NCBI RefSeq assembly: GCF_001654455.1
Contig: NZ_CP015772.1
Location: 3,968,001-4,032,000 of the forward strand
Length of the DNA stretch: 64,000 nucleotides
DNA from: Niabella ginsenosidivorans
GTDB taxonomy: Bacteria; Bacteroidota; Bacteroidia; Chitinophagales; Chitinophagaceae
Direction: 5' to 3'
This document shows, one piece after another, positions 54,185-63,068 of the stretch. Made by a program: the position numbers and the translations under genes. Below the pieces are notes generated by a model. That model was not told where the DNA came from. It was given only the letters and a program-made list of their open reading frames with translations, and did not search any database. Within the stretch, counting starts at the first letter, position 1. Every line of letters starts with the position of its first letter.

Positions 54185-54829
54185 CTAATAGTTCTTATTC
54201 TTAAAATCACCCCGCTTCCAGGCCTCGATGAACTGTGCCCAGGCTGCCGGGTTAAAAATATTCATAGGCGGCAATTGCCCCTGGTAACGCGCTTTTTGTG
54301 AGATCATGTTCAGCTGCTGATTGGTGGCCTCCCGTCCGTCAAACGGTGTTTTTTGCAGCATCATACGCTGCATTTCCTTTGTATTGTTCTTCCGTATGGT
54401 CTCCATTTCATCATCAGCCACCCTTACATTTACAAAGTCGCGGGCAAACTGTTCCGGCGTCGGGCGCGGCCGTATAATAGCCGCAGGGAGGTATACGGTA
54501 TCTGCCGTCAGCAGTACAACCATGTTGTATTGATTCCCTTCCAGATCCCTTGGTATCTGTTTTGTAAGCGGTTTATAGCTTACATGTGAAAATTCGATCA
54601 CATCCCCTTTTAATGCTGCAATGGAAAAAACCCCGTCACTATTACTGACAGTGCCCCTGTTGGTTCCTTTTACAGTCACACTTACAGAAGGAATACCGTA
54701 CAAGCTATCTGACGACATAATAATACCAAACAATTGAATGACAGAATCACGGGCTTTCTCAAACTGTGCATGCGCAGTTGATGGCAGAATAAATAAGGAT
54801 ACAATAAAAACAATCAATAGTTTCTTCAC
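54185..54829 (-). CDS. Secreted carboxypeptidase-regulatory-like domain protein
   Basis: This 214-residue protein has a signal peptide (MKKLLIVFIVSLFILPSTAHAQ). A carboxypeptidase-regulatory-like beta-sandwich follows (about 35-115: LYGIPSVSVTVKGTNRGTVS, FSIAALKGDVIEFSHVSYK, and a C-terminal LTADTVYLPAAIIRPRPTPE). After that comes a helical tail (about 125-214) rich in Arg/Gln/Met. It is the short stand-alone form common in Bacteroidota, without a barrel. Its location is probably the periplasm. Function unknown. It is divergent from mrp. Confidence 0.8.
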   Translation of the reverse strand: MKKLLIVFIVSLFILPSTAHAQFEKARDSVIQLFGIIMSSDSLYGIPSVSVTVKGTNRGTVSNSDGVFSIAALKGDVIEFSHVSYKPLTKQIPRDLEGNQYNMVVLLTADTVYLPAAIIRPRPTPEQFARDFVNVRVADDEMETIRKNNTKEMQRMMLQKTPFDGREATNQQLNMISQKARYQGQLPPMNIFNPAAWAQFIEAWKRGDFKNKNY

Positions 54830-54887
54830 AGCCCAAAAATAAGTACAGGAATCGTAAATAAGGCAACAAAATGCCCGTTAGGATGTT

Positions 54888-54895
54888 TAACTTTG
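54888..54895 (+). promoter_or_regulatory. -7 box upstream of mrp
   Basis: TAACTTTG matches TAnnTTTG, 38 bases before the ATG. No -33 TTG is apparent. Confidence 0.42.
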
Positions 54896-54933
54896 AGGAT
54901 TGTATTGAATTTAACATAAGCTTTAGCAAATAA

Positions 54934-56007
54934 ATGACAAAAGAACTCGTTTTAAAAGCCTTGACCAGTGTGCATATTCCGGGATCCAATAAAGATATTG
55001 TAGCGCTTGAAATGGTAAAGGATCTTGTAATTGAGAAGTATTATATTTCTTTTAATCTTCAGTTACCTACTGAAGATGCGCAGCTGAAAGATAAAGTAAA
55101 GGCCGATTGTATACAGGCCATCAAATCCCAGGTGAATGAAAAAGCGGTTATAAAAGTAGGGTTTGGCAATACCGGCATAAAGGCCCAGGCACCTGCTGCA
55201 CCGGTAAACCCTGTATTGCCTGGTGTAAAAAATGTTATTGCTGTTGTGAGCGGTAAGGGAGGTGTGGGAAAAAGCACCGTAGCAGCCAATCTTGCCCTGG
55301 CGCTGTCCCAAACGGGCGCCTCGGTAGGGTTAATGGATGCGGATATTTACGGCCCCAGCGTACCTATAATGTTTGGGGTGCGTGGAGAACGGCCCATGAT
55401 GCGCGATATAAATGGCAAGGGCATGATTGTACCACTGGAGCGCTTTGGTATAAAATTACTAAGCATCGGCTTGCTGGTGGATGAAAGCAAAGCTGTTGTA
55501 TGGCGCGGGCCGATGGCCAGCAGCGCTATCAAACAATTCATTACGGATGTGGATTGGGGTAACCTGGATTACCTGATTGTTGATATGCCTCCCGGTACCG
55601 GCGATATTCACCTTACATTGATGCAGATTGCGCATGTAAGCGGGGTGGTTATTGTAAGCACGCCGCAGGATGTGGCACTGGCAGACGCCAAAAAAGGCAT
55701 TGCCATGTTTGGCCAGGCACAACTGAATGCGCCTATCATTGGTCTGGTTGAGAATATGAGCTATTTTACCCCGGAAGAGCTGCCGGATAATAAATACTAC
55801 ATTTTTGGAAAAGAAGGGGGCAAACGCCTGGCAAGCGAGTATGACCTGCCTTTCCTTGGAGAGATTCCATTGGTACAGGGCATCCGCGAAGGAGGCGACC
55901 AGGGAATTCCGGTGATGATGAGCGATAATGAGATCACAAAGGCTGCGTTCAAGGCTTTTGCAAAGCAGGTAGCACATTTTGCCGCTACAAGAACTTCGCG
56001 CAGATAA
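54934..56007 (+). CDS. mrp: Mrp/NBP35-type P-loop ATPase (Fe-S cluster carrier family)
   Basis: The 357-residue protein has an N-terminal MIP18/DUF59 domain (about 1-85) and a P-loop domain with the deviant Walker [21 protein letters not shown], followed by [28 protein letters not shown] and [20 protein letters not shown]. The family carries and inserts Fe-S clusters in the cytoplasm. The CxxC that binds the bridging cluster in E. coli ApbC and Nbp35 is missing here: the segment after VENMSYF has no cysteine. The C-terminus is seven bases from the convergent GH2 gene. Confidence 0.9.
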   Translation: MTKELVLKALTSVHIPGSNKDIVALEMVKDLVIEKYYISFNLQLPTEDAQLKDKVKADCIQAIKSQVNEKAVIKVGFGNTGIKAQAPAAPVNPVLPGVKNVIAVVSGKGGVGKSTVAANLALALSQTGASVGLMDADIYGPSVPIMFGVRGERPMMRDINGKGMIVPLERFGIKLLSIGLLVDESKAVVWRGPMASSAIKQFITDVDWGNLDYLIVDMPPGTGDIHLTLMQIAHVSGVVIVSTPQDVALADAKKGIAMFGQAQLNAPIIGLVENMSYFTPEELPDNKYYIFGKEGGKRLASEYDLPFLGEIPLVQGIREGGDQGIPVMMSDNEITKAAFKAFAKQVAHFAATRTSRR

Positions 56008-56014
56008 CCATATA

Positions 56015-58663
56015 CTACGGGCGCACTTTCTGGCGCTGCTCTTTCAGGTTCCAACCGGATACTGATACAGATATACCGGAAGCTGTTTCCGGATAATCGA
56101 TCGTGATCTTTTTCTGAGAACCGGGCAGCAGCGTTACATAATTATCACTGTAGAAACCGGGCAGCAGCCGTTCTCCTGTTTTGGGATCAACAACGGACAA
56201 ACGGTTGAAAAAGGCCACAGGCGCATCATAGGGATTGGTAAGCGTTACTTCTGCCTTTCCTTCTGCTAATTTCCTGCAATGCATTGTAAGCCGGGACGGC
56301 GGCATGTTGTTGAGGCCGGAGTATTGACCAGTTGCATCAGGAAGCCAGTAAATATTTTCATCGATCATTGTTTTATCAGCATCCAGCAACTGTATTGCCA
56401 GAAATGTTCCTTCCTGCTTAGCCACCCTGCTCAGTGCACTATTTAAAGAAAAGATCCGTTTTGAATTTTGCGGGATTGCTTCACAAAAAACCTGGGTGAT
56501 CAGGTGCTCCTTTCCCTGCATATCATATGTCTTTACCACAAGCATCAGGTTATCTTTCTTTTCCCAGGTATTGTTGGCTATATAAACGGAGCTATCGCCA
56601 AAACTGAACATACCATGAAGCGGCCGGTTCCCTGTACGTAACCCATATAAGCAGGCATTGGGGTCAAGATAGTAATCATACATCTGCCCGCGCAGGGCCG
56701 TCCAGGGATTTTGCGTTTTCCAGATGATCACACCGGTATACCAGTCCCATTGATGACCAATAAATCCTTCTGTCAGGCTCCTGTACTGGTCGTAATTCAC
56801 CAATTGCGCTTTGTTGGCAAAATCTTCCAGGTCTCTGGGCATTCCATAAGCATTCACAAACCGGCCATACCCGATGTATTTATGATAGGTCCATACGGAG
56901 TCATTTACTGCTTCTGAACCCTTTTGCTCCGACGGAATTACCTGATTGGCTTTGGGCAGGAAACGCTGCAACGATACCAGGTCTCCCATACCTACCGAAC
57001 CGATCTCCGAATTAAACGGCCAGGTGCGGTAGTTCCAGAAATAAGACAGCGGCTGGATCCCGTAAGGGCCATCGCCATTACCTCCGGTAGCGTTGTAAGA
57101 CATACTGTCTGAATTGGAGTAATCAATAAACCAGCGCGTACCATCCAGCACCGGCATTAACGAATCTTTAAGTGCGTGAAAGATATCCGGTGGCAACACA
57201 ATTTCATTACCGCCGCACCATATGGCCAGCGACGGGTAATTGCGGATCATCCTGATCATGTCCGCCGCCGATCTTATGAACAGTTGGTGATCATCAGGGT
57301 ATTGACGTCTTGTCCACTGATCTTCTTTTTTCTTTGGGTCCATCCACCGGCCGTTACAATCGCCTGAGCCCCAGAAATCCTGCATTACCAGCAATCCATA
57401 CCGGTCGCAGGCTTCATAAAATTCCGGACGCTCCGTTAAAGCGCCACCCCAAACGCGAATCAGGTTCAGGCCCATATCCCGGTGAAAACGGACCTCCGCA
57501 TCATACCGGGCGTTGCTGAACCGTAACAGCGCATCGGAAACGATCCAGTTACCACCACGAATAAAAACAAGCTGGCCATTTACGCGCACTTCCATGCTCC
57601 GGGTATGCATATTCCAGTTGTTCCTTACCTCGCGGAGCCCCACTTCTATATTCCGGCTATCAGAAATTTCCTGGTCATCTTTTACAAATGAAATAACAGA
57701 CCGGTAAAGATTTTGCGGCCCATAGGTATTGGGCCACCAAAGCCGCGGATTTTTAATTTCAATGGCAGAAAGATGCACTTCCTTTTTTTCAAAGGGCTGC
57801 AATTGCACACGCTGCGTAACATACTGCTCATTGACCACATACCTCAATACCCCCGTAACGGCCGTATTGCCTGCATTCTCCAGCGTTGCCGATGCATGCA
57901 CAAATGCTGGCTCCTGCTGTTCACCGGGTTTTCGTATACCGGGCACTGTTGTTTTTATAAACGGGTCCGTAATAATAACAGCGCCGGTCTTTTCAATGGT
58001 TACCTTATCCCATATGCCCGTGTTCCGGTCGCGTACGGGCTGGATCCAGTCCCACCCTGCTACATACTGATGCGCCACGTTCTTTGCAATGGTACCATCG
58101 CCTCCCTGGCCGCCATTAGGATCCCCCACCTCATCCGGCGGATATACGATCACCGCCAGCCTGTTTTGGCCGGATGGTTCCAGGTATCGGGTAACATTAT
58201 AACGCTGCCGCAAAAACATTCCGGTAAACGGCTCTTTGTTCACCTTTTTGCCGTTCAGGTAAACGGCACATCTGTAATTAATGCCCCTGAAATTCAGCCA
58301 CACCTGCCCGTTATCTTCAGGCGGGGCTTCTTTGAAGTCCTTACAGAACCAATAGGTATAATACGCCTTTCCGGCCTGTGCAATATCCGGTATCCGGTTA
58401 TTGTTCATACCATAAAACGGATCCGGAATCTTTTTGTTTTCCAGCAATGTGGTCAGAACGGTTCCGGGCACTGTTGCCGGCATCCAGGAGGCGATGGAGT
58501 ACCTGCTTTCAGAAAGCGTTTCGGGCTTTACAGAAAGCCCGGATGCCTTATGGCATTTCCACCCGCTGTTCAATTCATAAGAACGGGCAGAGGGATATTG
58601 TGCCCGGCAATAGCTAAGGCATACTGCTAAAAATAATACCGTAATTGCAATATGTTTTATCAT
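56015..58663 (-). CDS. Secreted glycoside hydrolase family 2 (beta-mannosidase / exo-glucosaminidase-like)
   Basis: From the ATG at 58663 (or 58666) the protein is about 882 residues with a signal peptide (MIKHIAITVLFLAVCLSYCR). Domains in order: a sugar-binding jelly roll (about 25-210; WLNFRGINYRCAVYLNGKKV), an immunoglobulin-like domain (about 220-330), a TIM barrel (about 340-640) and C-terminal beta domains. The GH2 acid/base Glu is in WCGGNEIVLP and the nucleophile Glu in WPFNSEIGSVGM. It should release terminal mannose or glucosamine residues in the periplasm, with the exact sugar unknown. No other carbohydrate genes are beside it. Confidence 0.88.
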   Translation of the reverse strand: MIKHIAITVLFLAVCLSYCRAQYPSARSYELNSGWKCHKASGLSVKPETLSESRYSIASWMPATVPGTVLTTLLENKKIPDPFYGMNNNRIPDIAQAGKAYYTYWFCKDFKEAPPEDNGQVWLNFRGINYRCAVYLNGKKVNKEPFTGMFLRQRYNVTRYLEPSGQNRLAVIVYPPDEVGDPNGGQGGDGTIAKNVAHQYVAGWDWIQPVRDRNTGIWDKVTIEKTGAVIITDPFIKTTVPGIRKPGEQQEPAFVHASATLENAGNTAVTGVLRYVVNEQYVTQRVQLQPFEKKEVHLSAIEIKNPRLWWPNTYGPQNLYRSVISFVKDDQEISDSRNIEVGLREVRNNWNMHTRSMEVRVNGQLVFIRGGNWIVSDALLRFSNARYDAEVRFHRDMGLNLIRVWGGALTERPEFYEACDRYGLLVMQDFWGSGDCNGRWMDPKKKEDQWTRRQYPDDHQLFIRSAADMIRMIRNYPSLAIWCGGNEIVLPPDIFHALKDSLMPVLDGTRWFIDYSNSDSMSYNATGGNGDGPYGIQPLSYFWNYRTWPFNSEIGSVGMGDLVSLQRFLPKANQVIPSEQKGSEAVNDSVWTYHKYIGYGRFVNAYGMPRDLEDFANKAQLVNYDQYRSLTEGFIGHQWDWYTGVIIWKTQNPWTALRGQMYDYYLDPNACLYGLRTGNRPLHGMFSFGDSSVYIANNTWEKKDNLMLVVKTYDMQGKEHLITQVFCEAIPQNSKRIFSLNSALSRVAKQEGTFLAIQLLDADKTMIDENIYWLPDATGQYSGLNNMPPSRLTMHCRKLAEGKAEVTLTNPYDAPVAFFNRLSVVDPKTGERLLPGFYSDNYVTLLPGSQKKITIDYPETASGISVSVSGWNLKEQRQKVRP

Positions 58664-58666
58664 CAT

Positions 58667-59571
58667 CCGGAACCAAATGCGCAATGAATATATGCAGGCG
58701 AAAATACGAAAACGGGAAGAGGGAATATCTGTTTCTTTTAAATGCAGCTGATCATGAACCAGGATCAAAAATAGCAAATCCACTTGGGGCGGCTAAAAAG
58801 GCCCTTTGATAGTCACCTGAAATTTCCGGAGTTAAAGAATCCGTACAGATCTTTGAGTGCCGTGGGCACAGCGCATTTCTTTCGCAATAAGAAACATTCC
58901 TGGCAGCGGCACCACTCAAAATGATACCACCGCTCTTAAATTGACGGTTATGATGCCTGCACAAACCACTTAAGTATAAATAGCCTGCTGTACTGCAGCT
59001 TCAAACTTTTTGTAAGCCTGGTTAATTTTAATGTATCTTCTCGCATTTCATCTGTCATTAAGCGATAGCATTCATTTATACTGAACTAAAATATGGCGGT
59101 TCCATAGTGTGATTCTTAAAAAACGATAGAAAATTTTGTCCTCTCTTTTCTGATCAGATTGCTCTTCAATGATACGGAGCACTGTGATGAGGTGTTGCTA
59201 TTCTTTTACCAAGAGATGGCCCCTCCGGGGCAGCGCTGTATGGGCGGTATTTTGGTAAAAAGTTACTTTTTTCAACGCATTTAGCCCGCCTACGGCGGGG
59301 CAGCCTGTAATACCAATTAGATTAAAAAAGTATTGTCATCCTGACGAAGGAAGTTTGTCAAATGAATTATGGTTCGACAGGTTCATCACGACATTGCTTA
59401 TTGAACGGATTTTAATTTCTAAAAGGTATAAATTGAAATGCAACCTTAATTAAATGACTAAAATAAAATACCCTCAGTAAAAAAGCTGAAGCCTCGGTAC
59501 GCAAACTTTCGCCAAAGAAGAAAGCATGAAGGGGGCGGGAGCGCTTTCCCCGGAAAACCTATTTACGGTTT
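58667..59571. other. Large gene-free interval (about 900 bases)
   Basis: No supported gene on either strand; the 70-codon minus-strand frame at 58752-58964 has no family features. Small GC hairpins occur at 59219-59231 (GCCCC-TCC-GGGGC) and 59285-59299 (CCCGCC-TAC-GGCGGG). A degenerate repeat with GTCATCCTGACGAAGGA and GGTTCGACAGGTT lies at 59335-59395. Long spacer of this kind often marks an erased gene or repeat sink. Confidence 0.5.
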
Positions 59572-60288
59572 TTACAGATCCAGTACATCCTTCATGGAAA
59601 ACACGCCTTTCTTATCTCTGATAAATTCTGCCGCCAGTACGGCGCCCAATGCAAACCCCTTACGGTTATGCGCCGTATGTGTAATGGTAATATCGTCAAT
59701 TTCAGATGAATAGGTAATCGTATGTATTCCCGGGGCAGGGTCAATGCGTTTGCTGGTAATCAGCAATTCTTCCGCAGCGGGCTGCACATCATTCACCCAT
59801 TTTTTCTTTTCTGTATAGACCTCCATTATCTGCTCAGCCAGTGTAATGGCTGTGCCGCTGGGAGCATCTTTTTTTTCGGTATGATGAATTTCCTCAAGGC
59901 TTACAGTATAATCCTTGTGCGGGTGCATTAATGCAGCCAGCTTTTTATTAAGTTCAAAAAACAGGTTCACCCCAATGCTGAAGTTACTGGCATATAAAAA
60001 AGTACCATTGTGTTGGCTGATCTCTGAAAGCAGTTTCGGCATTTTCTCCAGCCAGCCTGTGGAGCCGCTCACCACAGGAACCCCGAAACGGATCAGCTTT
60101 GTGAGGTTCTCAAGCGCGGTATGAGGGCCTGTAAATTCGATTGCCACATCGGCCTTTTTTACATTATCCGCAGTAAGCGCATCTGTATTATGCGCATCAA
60201 TGGTCAATACAATTTCATGACCCCGTTCAAGCGCTATTGCTTCAATAGCCTTTCCCATTTTCCCATATCCGATCAATGCGATCTTCAT
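59572..60288 (-). CDS. dapB: 4-hydroxy-tetrahydrodipicolinate reductase
   Basis: The 238-residue protein has the NAD(P)H-binding motif IGYGKMGKAIEAIA at its N-terminus, a FTGPHTALENL segment, VSGSTGW, and the dimerisation/active-site motif EIHHTEKKDAPSGTA (His pair and Lys). It reduces HTPA to THDP in the lysine/diaminopimelate pathway in the cytoplasm. Its length is typical. It follows the DUF5683 gene on the same strand, in the usual Bacteroidota order. Confidence 0.96.
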   Translation of the reverse strand: MKIALIGYGKMGKAIEAIALERGHEIVLTIDAHNTDALTADNVKKADVAIEFTGPHTALENLTKLIRFGVPVVSGSTGWLEKMPKLLSEISQHNGTFLYASNFSIGVNLFFELNKKLAALMHPHKDYTVSLEEIHHTEKKDAPSGTAITLAEQIMEVYTEKKKWVNDVQPAAEELLITSKRIDPAPGIHTITYSSEIDDITITHTAHNRKGFALGAVLAAEFIRDKKGVFSMKDVLDL

Positions 60289-60357
60289 ACTAAATATATT
60301 ATTTACAATTAAGATGAACTGTTGATTAAGTATTCCTCACTGACAGCTGCTGTCCGA

Positions 60358-61077
60358 TCATTTCAATTGCAATACAACTGCAAATCCTGCTTTATTATAT
60401 ACATCAACAGGCGGTGGTTCTATCCGTAAAGCCAGTTTAGGAGAAATGTCAAAGGTACTTAAATGCGCATCAACCGTTGCATCCACCACATTCAGCGCCC
60501 AGGCTATGAGAAAGAAAACAGCCGAATAATCCACATTCTGCCGGAACTGGCTCCGGTTACTCTGCAACCCGCTCAGGTTGATCCCGTTTCTCAAAAAGAA
60601 CGGGTCTTTAAGATCTTTGTATACTTTGGCAAAATTGGGGCCGGTAAGGCTGTCCGTTCCTGCCTGTATATTATAGGCCACTTTTACAGCATAGCGAAAC
60701 CGCTTATACCATATCAGATTATCAACAAAAATACCGGCTGTTACACCCAGCCCGGCATATACAATAGGCACTTTCCATATCCGTTTATTATATACCTGTC
60801 CCCAGCCGGGCAGCACAGCAGACCGGAAAGCAGCTTTGCCCGGATTGCGGTAACGGGGATCTTTCCGGGCTACCGAATCTATATAAACATCCTTTTTTCT
60901 TTTGGGTTTTACGGCTGCTTTTTTTACAGTTGCGGAGTCGGTCTTATGAGTTACCGAATCTTTTTTCTCTGGCAGAACAGCGCCTTTAGCGGGAATGGTA
61001 TCAACAGATTGTGCGCCCACATACATACCAGAGCCGGCAAAAAGCAGCAGCAGCAGTATTTTGTAAACAAATTGCAT
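60358..61077 (-). CDS. DUF5683 protein
   Basis: The 239-residue protein has a signal peptide (about 22 residues), a Lys/Thr/Ala-rich linker (about 30-70) and a DUF5683 domain with KAAFRSAVLPGWGQVYNKR, several hydrophobic segments and FFLIAWALNVVDATVDAHLS. This is a periplasmic or membrane protein widespread in Bacteroidota and often placed after parB. No role is established. It starts 19 bases after the parB stop. Confidence 0.88.
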   Translation of the reverse strand: MQFVYKILLLLLFAGSGMYVGAQSVDTIPAKGAVLPEKKDSVTHKTDSATVKKAAVKPKRKKDVYIDSVARKDPRYRNPGKAAFRSAVLPGWGQVYNKRIWKVPIVYAGLGVTAGIFVDNLIWYKRFRYAVKVAYNIQAGTDSLTGPNFAKVYKDLKDPFFLRNGINLSGLQSNRSQFRQNVDYSAVFFLIAWALNVVDATVDAHLSTFDISPKLALRIEPPPVDVYNKAGFAVVLQLK

Positions 61078-61096
61078 TTTGCAAATAAAGCGCTAA

Positions 61097-62026
61097 TTAG
61101 TCTACCGATACGTTAAAGTTGTGCAACAGCTTATTCAGCTCTTCTACTGAATAATAATCAAATGTGATCTGCCCGCTGCCATTGCTGCTGTGTTTCAGTT
61201 TAACACGGGTATCAAACCGGGAAGCCAGTTTGTCCTCAATCCTTTGGAAAGAAGCAGAAAGCCCGCCTCTGCCTGCCGGTTTTTTAGCAGCGGCTCCCTG
61301 TTTGTACAGGTTGCGCACCAAAGCCTCTGTCTGGCGTACGGATAATCCTTTATCTTTTATTTCACGGAAAATGAATAATTGCTTTTCAACAGTGTCTACA
61401 TTAATAATTGCACGGGCATGGCCCATAGAAATTTCGTTGCTCCGTACAGCCAGTTGAATATCGGGGGGTAATTTTAACAAACGAATAAAATTGGCAATGG
61501 TGCTGCGATCTTTCCCCATCCGTTCAGCTACCTGGTCCTGTGAATAATCCAGCTCATCCATCATGCGCTTATAACTGAGGGCTACTTCAACAGCGTTCAG
61601 ATCTTCCCGCTGCAGGTTTTCCAGTAATGCCAGCTCCAGCAACTGCGCATCATTTGCCTGGCGGATGTATGCAGGCACATCCGTTAACCCAGCCATCCGG
61701 GAAGCCCGTAAACGGCGCTCGCCTGCAATGAGCCGGTACTTGCCTGCAGCCGTCTTGGACACCGTAAGGGGCTGAATGATATCATGGATCTTAATAGATT
61801 CCGCCAGTTCCTTCAACGCCTGTTCATCAAAATCATGCCGGGGCTGTTTGGGGTTCACTTCTATATCTGCAACGGGTATCCTTAAAATGGTAGTTACGTT
61901 CTCAACAACGGTCTTTTTTAACTGCTCACCCGCCGGCGTATTGCTTTTGAGCTCTGCATCAATACTACCTAATAAGGAACGGATCCCTTTGCCCAGCGCA
62001 TCTTTATTTGGTTTAACGGTTGCCAT
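61097..62026 (-). CDS. parB: Chromosome-partitioning protein ParB
   Basis: The 309-residue protein has a ParB/Srx N-terminal CTPase domain (about 45-135) with IEVNPKQPRHDFDEQALKEL, IIQPLTVSKT and GERRLRASRMAGL. A helix-turn-helix DNA-binding domain (about 150-220: YSQDQVAERMGKDRSTIANF) and a C-terminal dimerisation segment follow. It loads on parS and slides as a CTP clamp near the origin. It follows parA with an 85-base gap. No parS-like sequence was found in the window. Confidence 0.95.
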   Translation of the reverse strand: MATVKPNKDALGKGIRSLLGSIDAELKSNTPAGEQLKKTVVENVTTILRIPVADIEVNPKQPRHDFDEQALKELAESIKIHDIIQPLTVSKTAAGKYRLIAGERRLRASRMAGLTDVPAYIRQANDAQLLELALLENLQREDLNAVEVALSYKRMMDELDYSQDQVAERMGKDRSTIANFIRLLKLPPDIQLAVRSNEISMGHARAIINVDTVEKQLFIFREIKDKGLSVRQTEALVRNLYKQGAAAKKPAGRGGLSASFQRIEDKLASRFDTRVKLKHSSNGSGQITFDYYSVEELNKLLHNFNVSVD

Positions 62027-62111
62027 ATTTTGCTTAAAGTTTACTGTTGGTTCCGGGCCAGACTGTAACCCCTGAACATTTAATACTGAACGTTCAACCT
62101 TTAACAGGTTC

Positions 62112-62912
62112 CTATTCTAAAATTTTGTTTTCGTTAGCAATTTTTGTCATGTCATTTTTCTGGAGGATCTCTTTTGCCAGATTCAGATAATTCAGCGCAC
62201 CTTTACTGTTCGCATCATAAAGGATGGCTGGTTTTCCAAAGCTGGGAGCCTCGCTCAGTTTGGAGTTCCTGTGAATGATCGTATCAAAGACCTTATCTTC
62301 AAAATGCCGGCGCACTTCGCTCACCACCTGGTTACAAAGGCGCAGGCGGCTGTCGTACATCGTCATCAAAATACCTTCTATGACCAGTTCTGTATTTAAC
62401 CGGCTTTGTACGATCTTAATGGTATTCAGCAGTTTTCCCAAACCTTCCAACGCAAAAAATTCGCACTGAACCGGCACCACAACAGAATCGGAGGCGGTTA
62501 AAGCATTTACAGTGATTAATCCCAGTGAAGGCGAGCAGTCGATCACAATAAAATCATATTCCTGTTTTACGGCCTCCAGGATGCCCTTCAGCACCGTTTC
62601 CCGGTTGGGATAGTTGATCATCTCAATTTCCGCGCCTACCAGGTCAATATGGGAAGGGATCAGATCCAGATTGGGTATTTCACTTTTCAGGATCACTTCT
62701 TTAGCCGGCGCCTGGTTGGCCATACAGTCGTAAAGGCTGTGAGTAATGTTCTGCAGATCAAAACCCACCCCTGTTGTGCTGTTGGCCTGCGGATCCGCAT
62801 CCACCAGCAGGGTTTTATATTCCAGCACCGCAAAGCTTGCCGCCAGATTGATTGCCGTGGTTGTTTTACCTACCCCTCCCTTCTGATTTGCTACTCCGAT
62901 TACTTTTGCCAT
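62112..62912 (-). CDS. parA: ParA/Soj chromosome-partitioning ATPase
   Basis: The 266-residue protein has the deviant Walker [20 protein letters not shown], the Asp-containing [24 protein letters not shown] and the C-terminal [17 protein letters not shown] segment. It is a ParA-type dimerising ATPase that moves ParB/origin complexes in the cytoplasm. It is the first gene of a parA-parB-DUF5683-dapB operon. Confidence 0.96.
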   Translation of the reverse strand: MAKVIGVANQKGGVGKTTTAINLAASFAVLEYKTLLVDADPQANSTTGVGFDLQNITHSLYDCMANQAPAKEVILKSEIPNLDLIPSHIDLVGAEIEMINYPNRETVLKGILEAVKQEYDFIVIDCSPSLGLITVNALTASDSVVVPVQCEFFALEGLGKLLNTIKIVQSRLNTELVIEGILMTMYDSRLRLCNQVVSEVRRHFEDKVFDTIIHRNSKLSEAPSFGKPAILYDANSKGALNYLNLAKEILQKNDMTKIANENKILE

Positions 62913-63039
62913 ATTTCTTATGATTCTATGTCCAAATAGCTTCTAAAACATGAAAAATGCTACATTTAAGCAAATGTAAAGTATTTGCGATCTTTAATTG
63001 ATACAAAAAGCCATTTCGTTCAATTTATCCACATTTAAT

Positions 63040-63047
63040 TAGCTTTG
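63040..63047 (+). promoter_or_regulatory. -7 box upstream of the metallophosphoesterase gene
   Basis: TAGCTTTG matches TAnnTTTG, 21 bases before the ATG at 63069. No clear -33 TTG at 19-21 bases. Confidence 0.4.
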
Positions 63048-63068
63048 GTCTTATAAACAACCCCGGCT

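Noticed and set aside
58752-58964. 70-codon minus-strand frame upstream of the GH2 gene
   Set aside because: No recognisable protein features; likely chance.
62913-63068. Possible parS site near parA
   Set aside because: No sequence resembling TGTTTCACGTGAAACA was found here or elsewhere in the window; a TGTTTCACAG match near 3330 is only a half site.
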